Shown: positions 26,791-34,994, numbered from the stretch's first letter. The stretch is DNA of 64,000 bases from Litchfieldella qijiaojingensis (GCF_014651875.1 NZ_BMXS01000002.1:260446-324445); one strand, 5' to 3'. Notes: generated from the letters alone by a model not told the origin. Program-made: numbers and translations.

Positions 26791-27380
26791 TGCCAGTCTC
26801 CGTGTCGATGAAGAAAGGTCAGCCGCCGTCCCTCGCCCTGGCCGACGCTACCTTCCCAGAAGTCGATGACTTCGAAGCGACGACGCAATTCGCGAATCAC
26901 GCCGCCATGCGTCACCATCAGCACCTCGCGATACTCCTTCTCTCCGGCTTCGTCGAACAGTTCGGACAACCAAGCCTCGAGGCGCTTGCGCAGTGCCGCC
27001 GTCGATTCGCCCCCAGGCGGGGCCTGCTCGCCGCGGCTTTCGATCCAGGCGCGGTAGGCCGGCAGGTCCTTGAGCTCGTCGTAGCACTTGCCCTCGTAAT
27101 CACCGAAGTCGAGTTCGCGTAACCGAGCATCGAAACGTGGCTTGGTAGGCTCCTTGCGCTCTTTGAGGAGGAACTCGAGCGTCTGGCGACAGCGTGTCAG
27201 GTCGCTGCAGTGCACCGCATCGAAGTTGAAACGAGGCAGGTCGTCGCGCAACATGGCCAGCGCCGAATACGCCTCCGGCACCAGCGGAATGTCGCGATGT
27301 CCCTGATAGCGTCGCTCGCGGTTCCAGGCGGTTAGCCCATGGCGGACGACCACCAGATCCAGGCGACCAGCAGCAGCCAT
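26742..27380 (-). CDS. cobC: Histidine phosphatase, probable alpha-ribazole phosphatase
   Basis: Phosphoglycerate-mutase-like phosphatase of 212 residues. Catalytic histidine in VVVRHGLTAWNRERRYQGH (about 10-28), second motif FDARLRELDFGDYEGK (about 82-97) and the C-terminal VTHGGVIREL. In a cobalamin operon this family removes the phosphate from alpha-ribazole phosphate or adenosylcobalamin 5'-phosphate. ATG preceded by a perfect GGAGGAG. It overlaps the end of cobS by 49 bp and the start of the short CobU-like gene by 49 bp, so the three genes share reading space. Confidence 0.85.
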   Translation of the reverse strand: MAAAGRLDLVVVRHGLTAWNRERRYQGHRDIPLVPEAYSALAMLRDDLPRFNFDAVHCSDLTRCRQTLEFLLKERKEPTKPRFDARLRELDFGDYEGKCYDELKDLPAYRAWIESRGEQAPPGGESTAALRKRLEAWLSELFDEAGEKEYREVLMVTHGGVIRELRRRFEVIDFWEGSVGQGEGRRLTFLHRHGDWQCSSSSAVPMPASARR

Positions 27381-28090
27381 AATTCTCCTCCTTCGATAGC
27401 GGCACCGATGATATCACCGTTGATGCCTTTGAACGCCCGGGTCATGATCCAGCCATACAGCAATAGAAACGGAACCAGTGCGGCGAATAGCAGCAGCCAA
27501 CCCGGCAGCAGCCAGAAGCACAGCGGTAGCGGCCACAGCGCCAGTAGCAGATCGCGATGCGCAAGATGCCGCTTCCAGGTCCAGGCCATGCCCTCGGGCC
27601 GTGCCGCCGGCGCCAATACCAGTAGGACTACGGCTCCGAAGCGGGCCAGCGCCAGTGTCACGGCCAACACGGCCAGGTTCACGCCCGCATCCAACAGTGC
27701 CAGTAACAGCGCCCCCTTCCACAACAGCAGGAACACCAGGGCTATGGTCCCGAAGCTGCCTACGTGCGGATCCTTCATGATCGCCCAACGACGTTCTAGT
27801 GGTGCGTTGCTGCCCAGAGCATCGGCCACGTCCATCAGGCCATCGAGGTGCAGCCCCCCGGTCAGCGCGACCCACAGGCTAAGCAGGGTCAGCGCCAGTA
27901 GCGTTTGTGGTAGCCAGGCACCAAGCAGATGGCCGGAAAGTGCCAGGATGCCACCCAACAGCAGCCCCACCAGTGGGTAGCAACGCACCGCCCAGCGGCT
28001 GGTATCAGCATTCCACGGGCACTGGACCGGCACCGGCAGGCGGGTCAGGAATTGCAGTGCCAGTAGCGAACCGTAGCCGGCGTCTCTCAT
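27332..28090 (-). CDS. cobS: Adenosylcobinamide-GDP ribazoletransferase (cobalamin synthase)
   Basis: Integral membrane enzyme of 252 residues that joins adenosylcobinamide-GDP and alpha-ribazole. Seen: LLALQFLTRLPVP (about 7-19), the acidic motif GGLHLDGLMDVADALG (about 81-96, metal-binding aspartates), and MKDPHVGSFGTIALV (about 108-122), all diagnostic of CobS/CobV; five or six hydrophobic helices follow. Start overlaps the cobU stop by 4 bp. It is in the minus-strand cobT-to-CobU-like operon. Confidence 0.95.
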   Translation of the reverse strand: MRDAGYGSLLALQFLTRLPVPVQCPWNADTSRWAVRCYPLVGLLLGGILALSGHLLGAWLPQTLLALTLLSLWVALTGGLHLDGLMDVADALGSNAPLERRWAIMKDPHVGSFGTIALVFLLLWKGALLLALLDAGVNLAVLAVTLALARFGAVVLLVLAPAARPEGMAWTWKRHLAHRDLLLALWPLPLCFWLLPGWLLLFAALVPFLLLYGWIMTRAFKGINGDIIGAAIEGGELWLLLVAWIWWSSAMG

Positions 28091-28638
28091 TGGGCCTCCC
28101 CTTCTTTGCCACTTCCTTTCCAGTACATAGGGAGTCCGGCCACGACCTGAATCGCCAGCTCGGCCTCATGAGCCACGCGACGATGCAGCCGCTGCAAAAA
28201 GGCGAGATAGCGCCTGACCTCGGCATCACGCGGCGGCACTTCTTCGTTGACGTCGTTGGAAACCACTACCAGGGCGATATTGCGGGCCCTGGCCCGTGAC
28301 AGCATGGTGTCGATCATGGCCAGCCCTTGTCGCTCATCCAGGCCACTGCCGTAGAGCACCTGACTGGCCCACAGCGTTAAACAGTCGAGCAGCAGCGTAC
28401 TGCCGGGCACCACCTGGTCGAGAGCTGCCATCAGGTCCACCGGCTCCTCCAGGGTCGTCCACCCTGAACCGCGTGTCTCGCGGTGGCGGGAAATACGCCT
28501 GATCATCTCGCCATCCGTGGCCCTGGCGGTGGCCAGGTAGTAAAGTCGACCACCCCTGGCCCGGTGCCAGCGCATGGCCAGGGCTTCGGCCTGTGCACTC
28601 TTGCCCGAACGCGCGCCACCGCTGACGAAGGCGATCAT
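28087..28638 (-). CDS. cobU: Adenosylcobinamide kinase / adenosylcobinamide-phosphate guanylyltransferase
   Basis: CobU/CobP-family protein of 183 residues. The ATG at 28638 overlaps the upstream stop (ATGA). P-loop VSGGARSGKSAQAEA (about 5-19); guanylylation histidine in ISRHRETRGSGW (His52); DCLTLWASQVL in the middle. Where the family normally has NEVG-x-GIVP it reads VVSNDVNEEVPPRDAE, so two glycines and the NEVG core have changed. Expected role: phosphorylate cobinamide, then add GMP to give the substrate of CobS. The altered motif together with the short CobU-like gene downstream is reported separately. Confidence 0.88.
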   Translation of the reverse strand: MIAFVSGGARSGKSAQAEALAMRWHRARGGRLYYLATARATDGEMIRRISRHRETRGSGWTTLEEPVDLMAALDQVVPGSTLLLDCLTLWASQVLYGSGLDERQGLAMIDTMLSRARARNIALVVVSNDVNEEVPPRDAEVRRYLAFLQRLHRRVAHEAELAIQVVAGLPMYWKGSGKEGEAQ

Positions 28639-29717
28639 TCCTGCTGCCTCCAGGCCGTTAGCGCCTCGATCAGGCAATCGTTGTCGGACGCGGAGCGAAT
28701 CGCGACTCGCAGCCAGGCACCGTCCAAGCCAGGAAAGTTATGGGTATGGCGCGCCAGAACCCGCTTGCGCAGCAAGAACTCGAACAAGGCATCCGTTTCC
28801 CCCGGGCGTCGAGCGTCCTGAAACAAAAGGAAATTGACCCGCGAGGGCACTACCTGGAACCCGAGAGCTGCCAATGCCTCGCTCATGCGTGGCAACTCCT
28901 CTTGCAACCAGGCGTGAGTGCAGGTCACAAAACCCTCATCCGACAGCAGCGGCTCGACCAAGGCAGCGGCAAGCGCGTTCACGCTCCATGGCATCTGCAC
29001 TGCGGCCACTCGGCGCACCGTTTCGGGGCTGGCCAGCAGATAGCCGAGCCGCAGCCCAGGAATGGCGTACAGCTTGGTCAGCGAGCGCAGCAGGATCAGG
29101 TTGGAATGGCGCTCCAGCAGCGACGTCAGCCGCTCGGCGGGGTCGGCGAGAAAGTCGACGAACGCCTCATCCACTACCAAGTTGCTACCTCGGCGCTTCC
29201 CCGCTTCCAGCATGCGCTCGATCAGTGCGCACTCGACCAAGGTGCCGGTAGGGTTGTTGGGCCGGCACAGGAACACCACGTCGGCCTCATGCATGGCGTT
29301 CACGGCACCCGACTCGTTCAGCGAAAAACCGAGCGGATCAAGGTGAATATCGCTCACCATGAGCCCATAGTGGCTGCAGGCCCGGGCATACTCGCCGAAG
29401 GTCGGCTGTACGATGACCGCCCGTTTACCGGCACACAAGGCCGCCGCCAGGAAGATCGCTTCCGCGCCGCCGTTGGTCGGCAGCACCTGGGAAAGCGAGA
29501 TGCCTTCGGCTTCGGCAATAACCCGGCGCACCTCGCCATAGTCCGGGTCGGGGTAGGCTGCCACCCCCTGCAATTCGTCGACCAATCGCTCCCTGAGCCA
29601 GGCCGGCGGCCCCAGCGGATTGATATTGGCACTGAAATCCAGTACATCCCGGCCTTCGTCCAGGTTGAAACGGGACAGCACTTGCTTAGGGCGTCCCCCG
29701 TGACTGGGCCACTGCAT
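28635..29717 (-). CDS. cobD: L-threonine-O-3-phosphate decarboxylase (aminotransferase class I/II)
   Basis: PLP enzyme of 360 residues (CobC of Pseudomonas, CobD of Salmonella) that makes (R)-1-aminopropan-2-ol phosphate, the linker of the nucleotide loop. Seen: HGGRPKQVLSRFNL and FSANINPLGPP at the N-terminus, PTNGGAEAIFLAA, CRPNNPTGTLVE, VDEAFVDFL and the PLP lysine in LRSLTKLYAIPGLRLGYL. The ATG at 29717 is preferred because GGAGGAAG precedes it; in-frame ATGs at 29735 and 29777 would overlap or crowd the upstream cbiB stop. Gene symbol depends on the naming scheme (cobC or cobD). Confidence 0.9.
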   Translation of the reverse strand: MQWPSHGGRPKQVLSRFNLDEGRDVLDFSANINPLGPPAWLRERLVDELQGVAAYPDPDYGEVRRVIAEAEGISLSQVLPTNGGAEAIFLAAALCAGKRAVIVQPTFGEYARACSHYGLMVSDIHLDPLGFSLNESGAVNAMHEADVVFLCRPNNPTGTLVECALIERMLEAGKRRGSNLVVDEAFVDFLADPAERLTSLLERHSNLILLRSLTKLYAIPGLRLGYLLASPETVRRVAAVQMPWSVNALAAALVEPLLSDEGFVTCTHAWLQEELPRMSEALAALGFQVVPSRVNFLLFQDARRPGETDALFEFLLRKRVLARHTHNFPGLDGAWLRVAIRSASDNDCLIEALTAWRQQE

Positions 29718-29751
29718 CGTCACTTCCTCCGCCATTGTCTCATCGTCAGCA

Positions 29752-30729
29752 TCAACGTCCTCCAACCACCAGGGCAACTATCCCCAACAGCATGACGAAG
29801 ACGATCCAGCCACCATGCATGTGCCGGACGGCTCGTGCGATATGCCCACCATTCAGAGGTTCGAGTGGCTCGCCTAATCGCGCCCGGTGCGAAGGCTGGC
29901 CGGCATAGGTGTTGGTGCCGCCAAGTTGTACGCCAAGCAGCCATGCCATCATCGCCTCGGGCCAGCCGGCATTGGGGCTCGGGTGACGCGGGGCGTCACG
30001 CCAGGTACCGGCCAGAGCCCCCCACCGCCTTGATCCGGGTATCGCCAGCGCGGCAACCCACAGACACAGCGCGGTCAGGCGCGACGGCAGCCAGTTGGCC
30101 AGATCGTCCAGCTTCGCCGAGGTATAACCGAAATCGGCGTAGCGGGCGTTACGATAGCCGACCATGGAGTCCAGGGTATTGACCGCCTTGTAGGCCAGCG
30201 CCAGCGGCACCCCACCCAACAGAGCCCAGAACAGTGGCGCAGTAATGCCGTCGACGGTGTTCTCGGCCACCGTCTCCACCGCACCGCGTGTCACCTCGGC
30301 CTCGCTCAGCTCTTGGGTGTCGCGGCCAACGATCATCGACAGCGCCTGCCTGGCTGCCATGAGATCACCATGCACCAAGGGGCCGGCGACAGTGACAGCG
30401 GCATCGCGCAGCCCCTTGATAGCCAACGCGGAGGCTAGCAGCCACAGTTCGACCGCCAGCCCCAGCCACGGGTGCAACCGCGAAGCCCCCGCGATCACTG
30501 CCCAGACGATCCCGTAGACACCAAGCACCACCACGCCAGTCAACAGGCCGCCCTTCCAGCGTCGTGCCCGTGAGGTTCCACGGTTCCAGGTACGTTCCAG
30601 GGTGGCGATCAGCCTGCCCATGCCCACCACGGGATGCGGAATCCAGCGCGGGTCACCGACCATCAAGTCCAGAACGATCGCCGCCAGCAGCAGCGACATT
30701 CCCCAAAGCGATAGTGGCTCGAAGTTCAT
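29752..30729 (-). CDS. cbiB: Adenosylcobinamide-phosphate synthase
   Basis: Membrane protein of 325 residues (CbiB, also called CobD) that attaches aminopropanol phosphate to adenosylcobyric acid. Seen: LDLMVGDPRWIPHPVVGMGR (about 21-40), EVTRGAVETVAENTVDGITA (about 144-163), LALAYKAVNTLDSMVGYRN and AKLDDLANWLPSRLTAL, all family signatures, with four or five hydrophobic helices. Overlaps the cobT stop by 4 bp. Provides the step between CobQ (other operon) and CobU. Confidence 0.95.
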   Translation of the reverse strand: MNFEPLSLWGMSLLLAAIVLDLMVGDPRWIPHPVVGMGRLIATLERTWNRGTSRARRWKGGLLTGVVVLGVYGIVWAVIAGASRLHPWLGLAVELWLLASALAIKGLRDAAVTVAGPLVHGDLMAARQALSMIVGRDTQELSEAEVTRGAVETVAENTVDGITAPLFWALLGGVPLALAYKAVNTLDSMVGYRNARYADFGYTSAKLDDLANWLPSRLTALCLWVAALAIPGSRRWGALAGTWRDAPRHPSPNAGWPEAMMAWLLGVQLGGTNTYAGQPSHRARLGEPLEPLNGGHIARAVRHMHGGWIVFVMLLGIVALVVGGR

Positions 30730-31781
30730 TCACCTGGCTCGCCGGAGACGACCCCTGCCGAGGCAAAGGTTGCCATTTCGACCAGCATGCGTGTCGCCGC
30801 CTCCAGCAATGGAAAGGCCAGGGCCGCGCCGGTACCCTCTCCCAGGCGCAACGCCAGATCGAGCAGTGGCTTGGCATCCAGTACCGCCAGAGCGATATCG
30901 TGACCCGGCTCACAGGAGCGATGGCCGAAGATCATGAAGCTGCGTGCGGCGGGACATAGCCGGCACGCCACTAGTGCCGCCACCGTGGCGATAAAGCCGT
31001 CGACGAGCACCGGCACACGACGTGCCGCAGCGCCCAGGTAGGCGCCAGCCATGGCGGCGATCTCCAACCCGCCAAGCTTGGCCAATACCTCCATCGGATC
31101 GTCGGCTTGCGGTCGACGCGCAGCGATGGCGCGCTCGATCACCGCTCGCTTGTGCGCCAGCCGCGACGTCTCGATACCGGTTCCCGGCCCCACCAGCCCA
31201 GCCACCGGCTCGCCACTCAATACCGCCAGTACGGCGCTGCTGGCGGTGGTATTGGCAATGCCCATCTCACCGACGATCAGGCAGCGGCAACCGGCATCGA
31301 CTGCCCGGCTCGCAGCGCGAATACCCACCTCGATAGCCTGCACTGCCTCGTCGCGCGTCATGGCGTCGGCGTCGATGAAGTTGGCCGTTGCGGGGCGCAC
31401 CTTCTCGTGCACGACATCCGGCACCACCAGCTTCGTGGCCACTCCCACATCGATGACCTCAAGACGCGCTCCGATCTGTCGTGCGAAGACATTGATGGCG
31501 GCTCCTCCTCCCGCAAAATTGGCCACCATCTGCGCGGTAACCTCCTGAGGAAAGGCCGACACCCCTTCGGCGGCCACGCCATGATCGGCGGCAAAGACCA
31601 GGACACCAGGCGGCGTCACCCGAGGGAAATCCTCGCCGGTCATGGCCGCCAGCTCCACGGCCAGAGCTTCCAGTTGTCCCAAACTACCCGGGGGCTTGGT
31701 CAAGGTATCGAGATACGCGGTGACCCGACGACCGATTTCTCGATCAGGCCCAGTGATCCTGGCTAAGGTATCGTTCAGCAC
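30726..31781 (-). CDS. cobT: Nicotinate-nucleotide--dimethylbenzimidazole phosphoribosyltransferase
   Basis: Makes alpha-ribazole phosphate, the lower-ligand nucleotide. The GTG at 31781, preceded by AGGAG, gives 351 residues, the normal CobT length. Seen: LTKPPGSLGQLEALAVELA (about 27-45), VFAADHGVAAEGVSAFPQEVT with the family's PPGSLG and catalytic glutamate region, GEMGIANTTASSAVLAVL, GPGTGI, and the C-terminal IFGHRSCEPGH. The frame is open much further upstream but that extension is unconserved. First gene of the lower operon. Confidence 0.94.
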   Translation of the reverse strand: MLNDTLARITGPDREIGRRVTAYLDTLTKPPGSLGQLEALAVELAAMTGEDFPRVTPPGVLVFAADHGVAAEGVSAFPQEVTAQMVANFAGGGAAINVFARQIGARLEVIDVGVATKLVVPDVVHEKVRPATANFIDADAMTRDEAVQAIEVGIRAASRAVDAGCRCLIVGEMGIANTTASSAVLAVLSGEPVAGLVGPGTGIETSRLAHKRAVIERAIAARRPQADDPMEVLAKLGGLEIAAMAGAYLGAAARRVPVLVDGFIATVAALVACRLCPAARSFMIFGHRSCEPGHDIALAVLDAKPLLDLALRLGEGTGAALAFPLLEAATRMLVEMATFASAGVVSGEPGE

Positions 31782-31803
31782 GGCCGCTCCTGGCTTATCT
31801 GCT

Positions 31804-31827
31804 CGGGGCTTTTCATGAACAGCCCCG
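31804..31827 (-). other. Hairpin in the cobT leader
   Basis: CGGGGCT/AGCCCCG, a 7-bp perfect stem with a 10-base loop, ending 23 bases before the cobT start. No B12 box is present nearby, so it is not a second cobalamin riboswitch. Possible role in translation or mRNA stability. Confidence 0.35.
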
Positions 31828-31917
31828 TGGAAAGACGCCAATGGTAGCAAAGAAGATTCACCATGCCTCGACGAGGTGCGGCACCTTGCCACACGACGTG
31901 CAGCGACTTGAGGATTA

Positions 31918-31946
31918 TTGAACTTTTTTGCTATTGCTTCCCTAAA
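31918..31946 (+). promoter_or_regulatory. Candidate opgD promoter
   Basis: TTGAAC (31918-31923), 17-base AT-rich spacer, then CCTAAA (31941-31946), 37 bp before the opgD start. The -10 match is poor. Confidence 0.3.
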
Positions 31947-31982
31947 TTGATTGGAGCTGACAACGTCAAGGAAAAGACAACC

Positions 31983-33590
31983 GTGAATCGACGCGACTTC
32001 TTGAAAGCCACGAGTGCGCTGGGCAGTGCCTTTCTGCCTCTTTCCTCCCTCTTCGCCGCCGTCGAAGGCCAGCCCCGGCCCATCGGCTCCCGCGAACCCT
32101 TCGATTATGCCTGGCTCAAGGGGCTGGCCAGGAACCTGTCGCAGCAGGGCTATCAATCACCCGTAGCCGATCTTCCGCAACAGTTGCAGGGCTTGACCTG
32201 GGATGAATACCAGTCCATCACCTTCCGGCCAGAACATGCGCTATGGGCCGATGAGGAGCGGTCACGCTTCCGCGTACAGCTCTTCCATCTGGGCCTCTAT
32301 TTCAAGAAACCGGTCAGGATCTACGAAATCGTCGACGGCAAAGCACAGGAGCTGGCCTACCACCCAGCGATGTTCGATTACGGCCAGTCGGGAATCTCGG
32401 GACAGGCACTTCCCAAGGATCTGGGATTCGCAGGTTTTCGTATACATCATCATGATGACTGGAAACGCGATATCGCCGCTTTTCTCGGTGCCAGTTATTT
32501 CCGCGCGGTCGACAAGTCGCTTCAATACGGCATGTCGGCGCGCGGCCTGGCGATCGATACCGCCATGGGCAGACCCGAGGAATTCCCCGACTTCACGCGC
32601 TTCTGGCTCGAACGTCCACAAGCCGACAGCGAAGTCGTCAATGTCTATGCCCTGCTCGACTCGCCCAGCATCACCGGTGCTTACCGCTTCGCGATCACCA
32701 ACAGCGACGGCGTAACCATGGACGTGGACGCCGCGCTCTATCCACGCAAGGCGATAGAACGCCTGGGCATCGCCCCGCTGACCAGCATGTACATGGTGGG
32801 TGAAAATGATCAGGAGGCGAGTTGGGACTGGCGACCGGAGATCCACGACTCCGATGGCCTCTCCATGCATACGGGTGATGGCGAATGGCTGTGGCGTCCA
32901 CTGACCAATCCCCGCAATCTCCGGTTCAACGCCTACAGCGACGACAGCCCTTTCGGCTTCGGCCTGATCCAGCGTGACCGCAACTTCGATCACTATCAGG
33001 ACGACGGCGCTTTCTACGATCGCCGCCCAAGCGTCTGGATCGAGCCCAAGGCCGAGTGGGGGCCGGGCTCGATTCAACTGGTGGAAATACCCACCCTCGA
33101 CGAGACCTTCGACAACATCGTGGCTTTCTGGAACCCAGCCGCTCCCGTCGAGCCCGACAGCGAGATGCTGTTCGGCTATCGCATCTACTGGCGCGGCCTC
33201 CCACCTGCCGAGCCGGAGTTGGCGCACTGTGTCGCCACACGTACCGGCCTTGGCGGCGTCGTCGGGCAACGCCGGGAATATTTCAGTTGGCGTTTCGTGG
33301 TCGATTTCAAAGGTGGCCCCTTTCCCTTCGACGAGGATGAGAATGTCACCGTCCAGCCGGTCATCAGTCATTCCTCGGGCCGAATCGAGATAGTCTCGGC
33401 ACGGCCACTCGACTCGATTCAGGGCTACCGGGCACGGTTCGATGTCGTGCCACCGGACGATAGCACCGAACCCATCAACCTACGCCTCTATCTCAAGGCG
33501 GGAGACAGGCCGCTGACCGAAACCTGGATCTATCAATGGACCCCACCGCCTGCCAGTGAGCGTGAGCTGCATAATCCCGGCCATCTGTAG
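31983..33590 (+). CDS. opgD: Glucan biosynthesis protein D (periplasmic)
   Basis: Periplasmic protein of 535 residues (E. coli MdoD/OpgD 551) for osmoregulated periplasmic glucans. The GTG at 31983 gives a Tat signal peptide: NRRDFLKATSALGSAFLPL, residues 2-20. This is the feature that separates OpgD from OpgG. Then LPQQLQGLTWDEYQSITFRP, GYRFAITNSDGVTMDVDAAL, LTSMYMVGENDQ, the substrate-groove acids in DGEWLWRPLTNPRNLRF, and a C-terminal Ig-like domain. No opgG, opgH or opgB is adjacent. In a halophile, glucan synthesis linked to osmolarity is of interest but not established here. Confidence 0.94.
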   Translation: MNRRDFLKATSALGSAFLPLSSLFAAVEGQPRPIGSREPFDYAWLKGLARNLSQQGYQSPVADLPQQLQGLTWDEYQSITFRPEHALWADEERSRFRVQLFHLGLYFKKPVRIYEIVDGKAQELAYHPAMFDYGQSGISGQALPKDLGFAGFRIHHHDDWKRDIAAFLGASYFRAVDKSLQYGMSARGLAIDTAMGRPEEFPDFTRFWLERPQADSEVVNVYALLDSPSITGAYRFAITNSDGVTMDVDAALYPRKAIERLGIAPLTSMYMVGENDQEASWDWRPEIHDSDGLSMHTGDGEWLWRPLTNPRNLRFNAYSDDSPFGFGLIQRDRNFDHYQDDGAFYDRRPSVWIEPKAEWGPGSIQLVEIPTLDETFDNIVAFWNPAAPVEPDSEMLFGYRIYWRGLPPAEPELAHCVATRTGLGGVVGQRREYFSWRFVVDFKGGPFPFDEDENVTVQPVISHSSGRIEIVSARPLDSIQGYRARFDVVPPDDSTEPINLRLYLKAGDRPLTETWIYQWTPPPASERELHNPGHL

Positions 33591-33639
33591 TCGATCACGG
33601 TGGATGGATCAGCTTGCAGCCACGGCCACTCATTCTATA

Positions 33640-33655
33640 CTGTACATAAATACAG
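33640..33655 (+). promoter_or_regulatory. LexA (SOS) box
   Basis: CTGT-ACATAAAT-ACAG, an exact CTGT-N8-ACAG LexA operator, inside a longer palindrome (CTATACTGTA...TACAGTATAG, 33636-33660). It ends 12 bp before the start of the radical SAM gene, where bound LexA would block transcription. Confidence 0.9.
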
Positions 33656-33667
33656 TATAGAGTTATC

Positions 33668-34756
33668 GTGCCCATGACCATTCGCCACCCTTCCACGCCA
33701 CGCAAGGGACGTGGCGCCACCTATGACCCGCACAATCGTTTCGCGCCCACGGCAAGCGAGGCCATCGACGATGGCTGGTGGCAGGACGAGACACCATCAC
33801 GCATCGCCACCGAGGTGCGTGACGAAGCGACCAAAAGCGCCCTGTCATGGAACCGCTCGCCAGACCTTCCCTTCGATCGCTCGCTCAACCCCTACCGCGG
33901 TTGTGAGCACGGTTGTATCTACTGCTACGCTCGGCCAAGCCACGCTTACTGGGATCTGTCCCCCGGGCTCGATTTCGAAACGCGGCTGATCGCCCGTACC
34001 GGACTGGTGGAACGGTTACGCGAGGAACTCTGCAAACCCGGCTATGTTTGCCGGCCGATCAATCTGTCCGGCAACACCGATTGCTACCAACCCCTGGAAG
34101 CCGAACGCCGCACCACTCGGGCAATCCTCGAGTTGCTGCTGGAATGTCGGCATCCAGTCACCCTGGTGACCAAGAGCGCATTGATCCTGCGCGACCTGGA
34201 TTTGCTCGCGGCCATGGCCGAACGACGCCTGGTGCGTGTCTTCATCAGCCTGACCAGTCTCGACAACGAGCTCAAGCGCACACTGGAGCCACGTACCGCT
34301 TCGCCCCAGGCACGCCTCAAGGTGATGCGTGAGCTGAATACCGCCGGCGTGCCGGTAGGTACCCTGATCGCCCCCGTGATACCCGGCCTCAACGACCACG
34401 AGCTGGAACACCTGCTGGAAGCTGCCAGTCGTTCCGGCGCCCGAAGTGCGGCCTGGATGCTGCTGAGACTGCCTTTGGAAGTCGCGCCACTGTTCGAAGA
34501 CTGGCTGGTCACCCACTACCCTGAACGTGCGGCCAAGGTGATGAGCCTGATGCGTCAGTGTCGAGGCGGTGAAACCTATGACTCGCGCTTCGGCAAACGC
34601 ATGCGCGGCGAGGGCGTGTTCGCAGACCTGCTGGCCCAGCGCTTCACCAAGGCCAGCCGTCGCCTGGGCATGCAGGGTCGGGCTGAAACGGGGCTGGATT
34701 GCAGTGGCTTTCGTCCTCCTCGCGCTCAAGGCGATTTGTTCGGAAATACTGAATAA
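33668..34756 (+). CDS. Radical SAM protein, PA0069/SplB-like family, SOS-controlled
   Basis: Protein of 362 residues with a radical SAM core. The iron-sulfur cysteines are in NPYRGCEHGCIYCYARPSH (CxxxCxxC, near residue 80). N-terminal residues 1-60 are family-specific (KGRGATYDPHNRFAP, RSPDLPFDRSLNPYRG); NLSGNTDCYQPLEAE follows the cluster. The family is related to spore photoproduct lyase. A perfect LexA box overlaps the promoter, so a DNA-damage role is likely. GTG at 33668 or ATG at 33674 could be the start. The last three residues (NTE) and the stop codon come from an inserted MITE-like element; without it the frame would read LFG-stop. Confidence 0.88.
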   Translation: MPMTIRHPSTPRKGRGATYDPHNRFAPTASEAIDDGWWQDETPSRIATEVRDEATKSALSWNRSPDLPFDRSLNPYRGCEHGCIYCYARPSHAYWDLSPGLDFETRLIARTGLVERLREELCKPGYVCRPINLSGNTDCYQPLEAERRTTRAILELLLECRHPVTLVTKSALILRDLDLLAAMAERRLVRVFISLTSLDNELKRTLEPRTASPQARLKVMRELNTAGVPVGTLIAPVIPGLNDHELEHLLEAASRSGARSAAWMLLRLPLEVAPLFEDWLVTHYPERAAKVMSLMRQCRGGETYDSRFGKRMRGEGVFADLLAQRFTKASRRLGMQGRAETGLDCSGFRPPRAQGDLFGNTE

Positions 34757-34950
34757 ATGCCTGCGCGACTCAATCGCTGCGTTGCGCGGTGCGCGGAAGC
34801 CTCACAAATACTCCATAGGCTCCGGTTGACTCAAAACCTGCGGTTTCTCGCCCCTTCGGGGCCATCCTTCGGATGTTTGTCGCTGCGCTCGGTTCTGTGC
34901 TCCGGGCGCCTTGCGCTTGATGACGCTCGTCGATTTATTCAGCGTTTCCT
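34742..34950. mobile_element. MITE-like element, copy A (209 bp)
   Basis: Non-coding element with 17-bp terminal inverted repeats GGAAATACTGAATAAAT (34742-34758) and ATTTATTCAGCGTTTCC (34934-34950), flanked by a 3-bp direct repeat TTC (34739-34741, 34951-34953). The interior is rich in short hairpins (CCCCTTCGGGG, ATCCTTCGGAT). A second copy in the opposite orientation, with most of its interior the same, is at 52636-52857. No transposase is encoded, so mobility would need a transposase in trans. Confidence 0.8.
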
Positions 34951-34994
34951 TCGGGTAAGATGGCATCATCACGCCTCTTCCGGGGAGTCACATC

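Noticed and set aside
31782-31982. Second cobalamin riboswitch before cobT
   Set aside because: Neither the GCCCCCGCAACGG block nor the B12 box is present; only a simple hairpin.
32262-33371. 369-codon minus-strand frame opposite opgD
   Set aside because: It lies wholly within opgD, whose motifs and Tat signal are clear; no ribosome site or family match.
34757-34994. Short coding frames inside the MITE copies (shared residues near RFLAPSGPSFGCL)
   Set aside because: The frames lack start and ribosome sites and are only conserved because the DNA repeat is; no sign of coding constraint.
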